Part shown: positions 1 through 5,043 of the stretch, piece by piece
Layout: each line of letters starts with the position of its first letter
How positions within the stretch are numbered: position 1 is the first letter of the stretch
Source: an uncultured Actinomyces sp.
Lineage (GTDB): Bacteria; Actinomycetota; Actinomycetes; Actinomycetales; Actinomycetaceae
Assembly: GCA_938030835.1 (NCBI GenBank)
Contig: CALHID010000156.1
Coordinates: forward strand, 1-6,653
DNA length: 6,653 bases
Direction of reading: 5' to 3'
Notes under the pieces: model-generated
What the model was told of the DNA's origin: nothing
Seen by the model: only the letters and a program-made list of their open reading frames with translations
The model's database searches: none
Translations under genes and position numbers: made by a program

Positions 1-605
1 ATTCTCAGTTCGATGAAGCGTGAAGGCGTGATGACTCCATCAACCGGAATGTCGTGCTTCTCGCGGGGGAGCAATTCTTCTCCTCTGTACTCCCAATCAA
101 AAATGCACGCAATGACAGGGGCCGACGCCTCCTTGTATAACAGTGCACGGTCGTACCAGCCGCCGCCCTGGCCAAGGCGAGTTCCGGCCTCGTCGACTGC
201 AAGACCGGCGACCAGGACAACCGAGGCCGCTTCAAGAGCCTTGGCTCCGCGGATGGGTGCGCGGCTTTGGGCAGGGAAGCGCGGGTTAGGGCGAGTGAGT
301 TCGTCACCTCGGGAATGAAGAGCCCAGCGGGGTTCGCGCAGCAACGTGCCGTTCTCGCGTGCAAGAACAGGAAGTAAAACGGGGTCAAAACCGGCAAGGA
401 TTCCAGAAATATCAGGTTCCTTTTCCATCGGATAAAAAGCCGCAAGGGGATGTTCGCTACTGGGGGCGACTCCAAAAACATCGAGTGCCTGACGGAAATT
501 TGCAGCCAAAGCATCACGCTCAGCCCGCCCCTCGCCGCGGCCTCGGGAATCCCAATACAGGCTCCTACGCGCACGAATTTCAGCGCGAAGTGAGTTTTTA
601 TGCAT
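1..605 (-). CDS. 5-formyltetrahydrofolate cyclo-ligase (3' end cut by window edge)
   Basis: This cytosolic enzyme uses ATP to convert 5-formyltetrahydrofolate to 5,10-methenyltetrahydrofolate, returning a storage folate to one-carbon metabolism. The minus-strand frame from 605 is open for 201 codons to the window edge. The family's usual length is about 190-200 residues, so only a short tail should be missing. Visible family features are the basic N-terminus (KNSLRAEIRARR, residues 3-14), YPMEKE at 58-63, the ATP-binding loop GTRLGQGGGWYDR at 141-153, and HDIPVDGVITP at 184-194. Start: ATG at 605 lies 10 nt after GGGAG (620-616). An in-frame ATG at 611 lies only 4 nt after it, so the start could be two codons longer. 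The gene diverges from galU across roughly 40 bp, the same arrangement as Rv0992c/Rv0993 in mycobacteria (from memory). Identification rests on motifs and is strong. Confidence 0.93.
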   Translation of the reverse strand, partial: MHKNSLRAEIRARRSLYWDSRGRGEGRAERDALAANFRQALDVFGVAPSSEHPLAAFYPMEKEPDISGILAGFDPVLLPVLARENGTLLREPRWALHSRGDELTRPNPRFPAQSRAPIRGAKALEAASVVLVAGLAVDEAGTRLGQGGGWYDRALLYKEASAPVIACIFDWEYRGEELLPREKHDIPVDGVITPSRFIELR

Positions 606-636
606 GGTCATTTCGCTCCCACGCCCCTTCCTCGAC

Positions 637-649
637 TACTCTGGTGACT
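637..649 (+). promoter_or_regulatory. Candidate -10 box for a leaderless galU transcript
   Basis: TACTCT (637-642) fits the actinobacterial TANNNT -10 pattern. Its predicted transcription start falls at 649-650, exactly on the galU ATG. No Shine-Dalgarno sequence precedes that ATG, which fits leaderless translation, a common mode in actinobacteria. No convincing -35 box is seen. This is inference from spacing only. Confidence 0.4.
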
Positions 650-1609
650 ATGACAGATCGAAATGTACCTGTGCGTCACGCGGTCGTCCCGGCCGCCGGA
701 CGCGGCACGCGTTTCCTGCCAATCACAAAGTCTGTGCCCAAGGAAATGCTGCCTGTTGTTGACCGTCCTTCAATTGAATATATCGCTCGAGAGGCAACGG
801 ATGCCGGTATCGACGATATGCTCTTCGTGACTCGAACCGGTAAGGAATCCATCGAAGCCTACTTCGATGCCGACCCCGGTCTTGAAAATGAGCTCGAGAA
901 GGCAGGCAAGGACGAGCTTCTTGCCCTCTCCCGTGAATACCTCAAGCTTGCGCGCATGCACTCGGTGCGCCAGGGACACCCGCTGGGTCTGGGACATGCT
1001 GTTTTGCAGGCCCGTCAGCATGTTGGAAATTCTCCCTTTGCTGTGATGCTTCCTGACGACCTCATGCACCCGAATTCCACGCTGCTCAAGCACATGATTG
1101 ATGTGCGCCATGCGCTTGGTGGTTCGGTTGTCGCCCTTCTGCGCGTGACTCCAGAACAGGCGACCGCCTACGCGTCGACTTCGGTTACACCTCTGGAGAT
1201 CCCCGAAGGCGTTTCCCTCAAGGATGGCGATCTCATGCGTATTGATCGCGTTGTCGAGAAGCCACCGCTTGAAGAGGTCATGAGTGAGTACGCGGTTGTT
1301 GGACGCTACGTCTTCGACCCCGCGATCTTCGATGAACTGACAAAGATTGAGCCCGGTCGCGGTGGCGAATATCAGCTGACTGATGGTTTCGCGCGCCTGA
1401 TCGACCGCGATCCCGAGGACGGCGGCGGCCTGTACGGTGTCGTTGTCAATGACCGTCGTTTCGACACCGGTGACAAGCTCGGCTACCTCGAGGCCAATAT
1501 TGCCTTGGCTTTGGAAGACCCGAAGCTTGGTCCGAAGTTGGCTGAGTTCTTGGTCAACGAGGCCGGTACCCAGCTGAAAGGCCGTCTGGCGAAAGTTCTA
1601 GGTCTGTAA
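650..1609 (+). CDS. galU: UTP--glucose-1-phosphate uridylyltransferase
   Basis: The enzyme joins glucose-1-phosphate and UTP to give UDP-glucose and pyrophosphate in the cytosol, feeding cell-wall polysaccharide, glycolipid and galactose pathways. The 319-residue product is near the usual bacterial length of about 300. It carries the nucleotide-binding signature AAGRGTRFLP (15-24), KEMLP (31-35), RQGHPLGLGHAV (107-118), the metal-binding region LPDD (134-137), VEKP (202-205), GEYQLTD (239-245) and FDTGDKLGYL (271-280). ATG 650 is chosen because homology begins a few residues later (HAVVPAAGRG). A GTG at 644 is in frame and would add two codons. The frame stays open upstream to about 359, but that part only mirrors the opposite-strand folate gene. 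The stop codon overlaps the next start (TAATG), so glp is probably translationally coupled and in the same operon. Confidence 0.97.
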   Translation: MTDRNVPVRHAVVPAAGRGTRFLPITKSVPKEMLPVVDRPSIEYIAREATDAGIDDMLFVTRTGKESIEAYFDADPGLENELEKAGKDELLALSREYLKLARMHSVRQGHPLGLGHAVLQARQHVGNSPFAVMLPDDLMHPNSTLLKHMIDVRHALGGSVVALLRVTPEQATAYASTSVTPLEIPEGVSLKDGDLMRIDRVVEKPPLEEVMSEYAVVGRYVFDPAIFDELTKIEPGRGGEYQLTDGFARLIDRDPEDGGGLYGVVVNDRRFDTGDKLGYLEANIALALEDPKLGPKLAEFLVNEAGTQLKGRLAKVLGL

Positions 1610-2838
1610 TGCGCTCGGTCGCTGATTTCTATCAAGACTGTATTTCTGCCGTCGGGCAGCAGCCCCCTCTGGATGTTCAACTTCCAGACGCTGTAGGCTG
1701 CGTCTTGGCAGAGGATGTTGAGGCTCCCTTCAACCTTCCGGTTGCTGATCTGGCTGCGTGCGATGGCTACGCGGTTGCTGCAGCTGACCTTGAAGGTGCC
1801 CGCCCGGATGCCCCTGTCGTTCTGCCCGTTACGGAAGAAATCCGCGCGGGTGATATTCACCCGGCTGCCCTGATCCGAGGCCGCGCGATCCGTATCGCGT
1901 CTGGCGCTCCTATGCCTCAGGGTGCGGATGCAGTTCTTGCTCTGGAATTCAGCGACCATGGCATTTCTAAGGTTTCCGCAAAAACTCAGCCTGCGGTGGG
2001 GGAGAACATCCGCCGTAAGGCTGAGGACGTGGAAGAAGGAACCGTTGTTCTTCGAGCGGGGACCCGTGTGGGTGCCCGTCAGGTTGCTCTGCTTGCCGGC
2101 GTTGGCCGTTCCCGCGTTCTGGTTCACCCGCGTCCCCGCGTGGTGATTTTGTCCATCGGTGATGAGATCGTTGAACCTGGCCGTGAGGCGCGCCCCGGAA
2201 CGGTCTTCGATGCCAATGGCCACGCGCTTTCGACGGCTATTACAGATGCTGGTGCGCAGACCTTCCGCGTGTCTGCTGTTCCTGATGAGCGTTCTGTTCT
2301 TCGTGAAACTATTGAAGATCAGTTGGTTCGTGCCGATTTGATCTTAACGACGGGCGGTATCTCTTACGGAAGTGGCGATACGGTCCGCGAGGTCTTATCG
2401 GCACTCGGTACGGTTCGCTTCGATTCGGTTGCTGCATGGCCCGGTCACATCCTTGGTGTGGGAACTGTCGGCGGTGACGACCAGGGGCGCTCGGGTACGC
2501 CTATTTTCTGCCTTCCCGGGGACCCTGTTTCCGCCCAGGTCTGCTTCGAGGTCTATGTGCGTCCTGCTCTGCGCCACATGCAGGGCTGGACTGTTCTCAA
2601 CCGTCCCAGCGTTGAAGCGCGTGTGGATCGCTCGTGGTATTCGCCGCGAGGCCGTCGTGAGTTCGTGCGAGTGCGTCTAGTGGGCGAACCTCGCACGGGC
2701 TACCAGGCGAAGGTGATGGGAGCTCCTGCCTCGTTGCTGCTCTCGGCGTTGGCTGAATCGAATGCGCTTGCGGTGGTCCCCGAAAACGTGACGAATGTGC
2801 GCGTCGGCGACACTCTGCGCTGCATGGTTTTGGACTGA
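1609..2838 (+). CDS. glp: MoeA/gephyrin-like protein of the Glp family
   Basis: A 409-residue MoeA-fold protein. Enzymatic MoeA inserts molybdate into adenylylated molybdopterin. The actinobacterial paralogue beside galU is Glp, reported in Corynebacterium to bind FtsZ and SepF at the division site. Recognisable MoeA blocks are CDGYAV (51-56), RIASGAPMPQGADAV (95-109), GENIRRKAEDV (131-141), SIGDEIVEPG (182-191), DANGHAL (201-207), LTTGGISYGSGD (246-257) and CLPGDPVSAQ (301-310). Aligned by eye to E. coli MoeA, Asp59, Glu188, Asp228 and Asp259 have counterparts (D52, E186, D226, D257), and Thr100 becomes Ser98. Lys275 and Lys279 become Ser273 and Trp277, and the usual KPGKP motif reads WPGHI. 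This argues for weak or no molybdotransferase activity. The start overlaps the galU stop, and rimJ follows after 17 bp. Family membership is very secure; the scaffold role is inferred from context and residue loss. Confidence 0.93.
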   Translation: MRSVADFYQDCISAVGQQPPLDVQLPDAVGCVLAEDVEAPFNLPVADLAACDGYAVAAADLEGARPDAPVVLPVTEEIRAGDIHPAALIRGRAIRIASGAPMPQGADAVLALEFSDHGISKVSAKTQPAVGENIRRKAEDVEEGTVVLRAGTRVGARQVALLAGVGRSRVLVHPRPRVVILSIGDEIVEPGREARPGTVFDANGHALSTAITDAGAQTFRVSAVPDERSVLRETIEDQLVRADLILTTGGISYGSGDTVREVLSALGTVRFDSVAAWPGHILGVGTVGGDDQGRSGTPIFCLPGDPVSAQVCFEVYVRPALRHMQGWTVLNRPSVEARVDRSWYSPRGRREFVRVRLVGEPRTGYQAKVMGAPASLLLSALAESNALAVVPENVTNVRVGDTLRCMVLD

Positions 2839-2855
2839 TTGGGTACCTGCTCGGA

Positions 2856-3548
2856 ATGGGACTGCGCGAGCTTTTTGCACCCGCTGCGGTGTGGGGGCGT
2901 GATCCGTCCTTCTTCAGTGTGCGCATTGAGGATCCAGTTTCGGAAGGTTTCATTCGCGCATCATCCTCTGTGCCCCCTGCGGTCATGACAATTCGCCCGC
3001 TTCTGGGACGCGACCATCTGCGTGTTGATTCCGTACGACGCGCGAACTCCGCCTGGCTGAATCCATGGGATGCAACCTTGCCCGAGGGAGCAGTGGAAGA
3101 ACTACCAACCCTGTGGGATTACATGCGACGCGCAGACCGTGATCAGCGGCAGGGGCACTCTTTAATATTGATGCCCGAATTTGATGGGAAGCCGGTTGGG
3201 CAATTCACCCTTTCGCAGGTGCAATGGGGCGCAATGAGTCAAGGAATCCTTGGCTATTGGGTTGCTCAAGAGGCTGCTCATATGGGCGTGGCTTCTTTGG
3301 TTGTCGCCTACATGATGGACCTGGTTATTGGTGAACTTGGTCTGCATCGAATTGAAGTGAATGTCCGCCCCGAAAACGAGCGTTCTTTGGGTCTTTGTCG
3401 CAAGCTTGGTCTTCGCGAGGAAGGCTACCGTGAGCGCTATATGAACATCGCTGGGCAGTGGGCCGACCACGTGAGTTTTGCGATGGATGCAGAGTCTCTT
3501 CCTGAAGGTGGCATGGTCGCTTCCTTGTACGGTCAGAGCTTGCGCTAG
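2856..3548 (+). CDS. rimJ: RimJ/RimL-type GNAT N-acetyltransferase
   Basis: A predicted cytosolic acetyl-CoA-dependent acetyltransferase of 230 residues. The family includes enzymes that acetylate N-termini of ribosomal proteins, but the substrate of this actinobacterial branch cannot be read from sequence. Visible features are TIRPL (45-49) opening the domain, NSAWLNPWDAT (64-74), GYWV (133-136) before the acetyl-CoA loop AHMGVA (141-146), HRIEVNVRPENERSLGLCRK (164-183), and GQWADHVSFAM (200-210), which resembles the GQWRDH segment of E. coli RimJ. The roughly 40 residues before the domain are longer than in many GNATs. ATG 2985 (residue 44) would give a minimal domain, but close relatives as I recall them also carry an N-terminal extension, so 2856 is kept. 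No clear ribosome-binding site precedes it. It lies 17 bp after glp, probably in the same operon, matching Rv0995. Confidence 0.9.
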   Translation: MGLRELFAPAAVWGRDPSFFSVRIEDPVSEGFIRASSSVPPAVMTIRPLLGRDHLRVDSVRRANSAWLNPWDATLPEGAVEELPTLWDYMRRADRDQRQGHSLILMPEFDGKPVGQFTLSQVQWGAMSQGILGYWVAQEAAHMGVASLVVAYMMDLVIGELGLHRIEVNVRPENERSLGLCRKLGLREEGYRERYMNIAGQWADHVSFAMDAESLPEGGMVASLYGQSLR

Positions 3549-3564
3549 TTTCAGTCCCATCCAT

Positions 3565-3590
3565 GTTGTCAATGGTGTGCATGTGACAAC
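3565..3590. repeat. 7-bp inverted repeat in the rimJ-glpR gap
   Basis: GTTGTCA (3565-3571) and TGACAAC (3584-3590) are perfect inverted arms separated by 12 nt. The repeat begins 17 nt after the rimJ stop and ends about 100 nt before the next gene. No T-run follows closely, so it is not a typical intrinsic terminator. The arm geometry could suit an operator for a dimeric repressor or a weak RNA hairpin. The rest of the gap (3591-3691) holds possible -10 boxes TATAGG (3651-3656) and TAGCGT (3680-3685), without convincing -35 partners. Confidence 0.45.
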
Positions 3591-3679
3591 TGTGATTGAT
3601 GTGAATTTACTGCGATATTTTTCCTCCAATGATCACAGACACGCGCCCACTATAGGACTCCGTCATGGCGCTGAGGTTT

Positions 3680-3691
3680 TAGCGTTAGAGG
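3680..3691 (+). promoter_or_regulatory. Candidate -10 box just before the membrane-protein gene
   Basis: TAGCGT (3680-3685) fits TANNNT and would start transcription at about 3692, on the upstream GTG codon, allowing a leaderless message. The alternative is TATAGG (3651-3656), giving a short leader that would include a five-codon ATG frame (3665-3682) and the GGAGGAG at 3701-3707. Neither has a good -35 box. Their value is in showing that the gene may have its own promoter. Confidence 0.3.
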
Positions 3692-4735
3692 GTGGTATAC
3701 GGAGGAGTTTTGGTTGCAGTGGCGGTCATCGTCACCCTTGCCACCCTCCCGTACCTTATTGCTCGCCGAAGCGCGATGATGCAATCTCGAGAGAACGATC
3801 GGTTTTCTCCCAGCTTGCGTCTCGTTGAATCGGCTAGCGTCGTACCCGTCGACGGATGCGCTGACGACTCGCCCGCGCTACTCAACGGCACCCGTCCCGT
3901 GCAACGAAGGAGCTCTCCAGTGGCACACAATGCTCCGGTCCTGACCGCAGAGGCCGCCCGCGCTCGCAGTCGCGGAGTGCGTGAGATTTCTGCACTGCGC
4001 GCCCGTCGCGCCGCCCGTTTGAGTGCCGAGGCCGCTGCTGCCCGCCGACGTGTGCTGCTCGTGGCGGTGGCTGCCCTTGCAACCCTGATCCTTGCAGGTT
4101 GTGCTGCAGCAACCTCGCTGTCATGGATGTGGCCGCTTCTTCCCTTTGCCGTGGGTGCGGCAACTCTTATCTTCTCTCGGGCGTGTGCGATTCGTTCCCA
4201 GCGCATTGGGGAAGAGGAAGTTGCACAGCTCCACAGGCTTCGCGACCAGCTCTCCCGTTCATCTGCGTCCGCGAAGGCGTCGGATGAAGTGACCGCGGTC
4301 GAAGCTGAAACTGTTCAGCCGCCTGTCTCTGATGCTTCGGAAGAGGGGCTGGAAGATGAAAGCCTGCGCGCGGATCAGGTTGCGGATGAGTCCGAGGAGC
4401 TTGCTGAAGACCTTCAGGTTGAAGCGCAGGCTGCTGCGGAGCAGACTGTGGCCTCGGCTATCGAGGAAGAGATCCCTGCACCGGTGGAACGTCGTACTTG
4501 GACACCTGCTGCCATCCCGGCGCCGACCTATGCAATGCGTGCACGACTGAGTGGACGCATCGTGCACCCCGATACCGATATTCGCGGAATCCCCAGGGTG
4601 GATGCACGTATTCCTGCTCGCCCGATCGCTGCCGGCCCAGTGCCAAAGGATGCGCGCTCGACCGAGGAAGTCGTCGCCTTTGAGGCAGTTGTCTTGGATG
4701 TCGAGGCCGCGCTGGATTCGCGTATCGCTCAGTAG
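3692..4735 (+). CDS. glpR: GlpR-like membrane protein (putative receptor of Glp; Rv0996-type)
   Basis: A predicted three-pass inner-membrane protein of 347 residues. A hydrophobic segment (about 5-24) ends in ARR, followed by DRFSPSLRLV (36-45), a feature I recognise from the actinobacterial family encoded next to rimJ. A strongly basic Arg/Ala-rich stretch (88-120) leads into two close hydrophobic segments (about 121-143 and 146-164). Then come a long acidic Glu/Asp/Ala region (about 198-262), WTPAAIPAPTYAMRA (270-284), and an acidic C-terminus. In Corynebacterium the equivalent, GlpR, anchors Glp and links it to polar growth protein Wag31; the same role here is inferred from position and architecture. 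The name is unrelated to the glycerol regulator GlpR. The start is uncertain: GTG 3692 gives a full-length first membrane segment, TTG 3710 sits 2 nt after GGAGGAG, and GTG 3719 would shorten the segment. A further well-placed start signal exists at codon 77 (GTG 3920). Confidence 0.82.
   Translation: MVYGGVLVAVAVIVTLATLPYLIARRSAMMQSRENDRFSPSLRLVESASVVPVDGCADDSPALLNGTRPVQRRSSPVAHNAPVLTAEAARARSRGVREISALRARRAARLSAEAAAARRRVLLVAVAALATLILAGCAAATSLSWMWPLLPFAVGAATLIFSRACAIRSQRIGEEEVAQLHRLRDQLSRSSASAKASDEVTAVEAETVQPPVSDASEEGLEDESLRADQVADESEELAEDLQVEAQAAAEQTVASAIEEEIPAPVERRTWTPAAIPAPTYAMRARLSGRIVHPDTDIRGIPRVDARIPARPIAAGPVPKDARSTEEVVAFEAVVLDVEAALDSRIAQ
3907..3922 (+). promoter_or_regulatory. Internal ribosome-binding site and GTG inside the membrane-protein gene
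   Basis: AAGGAG (3907-3912) is followed by a 7-nt spacer and an in-frame GTG (3920-3922, codon 77). It has better spacing than any signal at the gene's own start. Initiation here would give a 271-residue form without the first membrane segment and the RFSPSLRLV motif, retaining the hairpin membrane pair and the acidic C-terminal part. It may be coincidence, since the codons are also ordinary coding sequence. Confidence 0.4.
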
Positions 4736-4758
4736 TTTGGCGAGCGGACTGCTGGAGC

Positions 4759-4776
4759 TCCGTTTGGCCAAACGGA
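4759..4776. repeat. 18-bp perfect palindrome overlapping the tRNA -35 box
   Basis: TCCGTTTGGCCAAACGGA reads identically on both strands. As RNA it could form a 7-bp stem with a GGCC loop, 23 nt after the glpR stop, but CTTCTG rather than a T-run follows. As DNA it covers the putative -35 element TTGGCC (4764-4769) of the tRNA promoter, so it could be an operator. It may serve as a U-tract-free terminator or as a protein site; sequence alone does not decide. Confidence 0.6.
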
Positions 4777-4792
4777 CTTCTGCCGCTATGAT
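4764..4792 (+). promoter_or_regulatory. Promoter of tRNA-Ala
   Basis: TTGGCC (4764-4769), a 17-nt spacer, then TATGAT (4787-4792), a near-consensus -10 box. The start would fall at about 4799, leaving a leader of only about 6 nt before the tRNA. The -35 box lies inside the palindrome at 4759-4776. Confidence 0.65.
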
Positions 4793-4804
4793 GGTGAGGT
4801 CCTT

Positions 4805-4877
4805 GGGGCTATGGCGCAGTTGGTAGCGCGTCTCGTTCGCAATGAGAAGGTCGGGGGTTCGAATCCCCCTAGCTCCA
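4805..4877 (+). tRNA. tRNA-Ala (anticodon CGC)
   Basis: A full cloverleaf is visible over 73 nt. The acceptor arm GGGGCTA (4805-4811) pairs with TAGCTCC (4870-4876) and contains G3:U70, the main alanine identity element; the discriminator base is A (4877). The D stem is GCGC/GCGC around AGTTGGTA. The anticodon stem TCTCG/TGAGA encloses the loop TTCGCAA, placing CGC at 4838-4840 to read GCG codons. The T arm is GGGGG-TTCGAAT-CCCCC. The bases after the discriminator are CAA, so CCA is added after transcription. No copy of its 3' end occurs elsewhere in the window, so there is no sign of an integrated element. Confidence 0.97.
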
Positions 4878-4883
4878 CAACCT

Positions 4884-4914
4884 GGGTCGGGCTGATTGCC
4901 CGGCCCTTTGTGTG
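4884..4914 (+). terminator. Intrinsic terminator of the tRNA gene
   Basis: GGGTCGGGC (4884-4892) pairs with GCCCGGCCC (4898-4906) in a 9-bp GC-rich stem with one G-U pair and a TGATT loop. It is followed by TTTGTGTGT. It starts 6 nt after the tRNA and is a good factor-independent terminator for the plus strand. Confidence 0.85.
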
Positions 4915-4932
4915 TCTCCTGTTCTTTTGGGC

Positions 4933-4978
4933 ATAGAAATTCCCGGTCACCTCATCGAGGTGACCGGGAATTCTATTT
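4933..4978. terminator. Long hairpin between convergent genes, probable bidirectional terminator
   Basis: A perfect 16-bp stem (4938-4953 with 4957-4972) closes on a 3-nt loop. A further 4 bp (ATAG/CTAT) continue beyond one unpaired A at 4937. T-rich bases follow on the plus strand (TATTTCG) and on the minus strand (ATTTCTAT). It lies between the tRNA and the 3' end of the symporter gene, where readthrough from either side would give antisense RNA, so a two-way terminator is the natural reading. Confidence 0.8.
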
Positions 4979-4993
4979 CGAGAGCTCTGTCGT

Positions 4994-5040
4994 GGGATGA
5001 GGCTTGGGGAGTGCTAAGCCCTACCCCTGGGCCTCGTCCC
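4994..5040 (-). terminator. Stem-loop immediately after the symporter stop codon
   Basis: GGGATGAGGC (4994-5003) pairs with GCCTCGTCCC (5031-5040), a 10-bp stem with one G-U pair, 3 nt past the minus-strand stop codon. The 27-nt interior can fold further (for example GGGG at 5006-5009 with CCCC at 5024-5027). No T-run follows on the minus strand. It may protect the 3' end of the message or help termination ahead of the stronger hairpin at 4933-4978. Confidence 0.5.
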
Positions 5041-5043
5041 TAG

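Noticed and set aside
5..574. 189-codon minus-strand frame in the left part
   Set aside because: It is in a different frame of the same strand as the cyclo-ligase gene, which carries clear family motifs; this product shows none and is a shadow.
359..649. Open frame running upstream from galU for 97 codons
   Set aside because: It lies antisense to the cyclo-ligase gene, its product has no GalU similarity before HAVVPAAGRG, and GalU proteins are about 300 residues long.
1483..2223. 246-codon minus-strand frame opposite galU/glp
   Set aside because: Its product has low-complexity Arg/Asn-rich composition without recognisable motifs, and it lies opposite two well-supported genes.
4085..4102. 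Lipobox-like LILAGC in the membrane protein
   Set aside because: The Cys is residue 137, inside the second membrane segment, far from any plausible signal peptide start; even from the internal GTG at 3920 the preceding region is too long.
3685..4206. 173-codon minus-strand frame opposite the membrane-protein gene
   Set aside because: It is Arg/Ala-rich as expected from the reverse of an Arg/Ala-rich coding stretch; the plus-strand frame has family motifs and membrane segments.
4855..4880. Attachment site at the 3' end of tRNA-Ala
   Set aside because: No repeat of the tRNA 3' end and no integrase gene occur in the window; the downstream sequence is a terminator.
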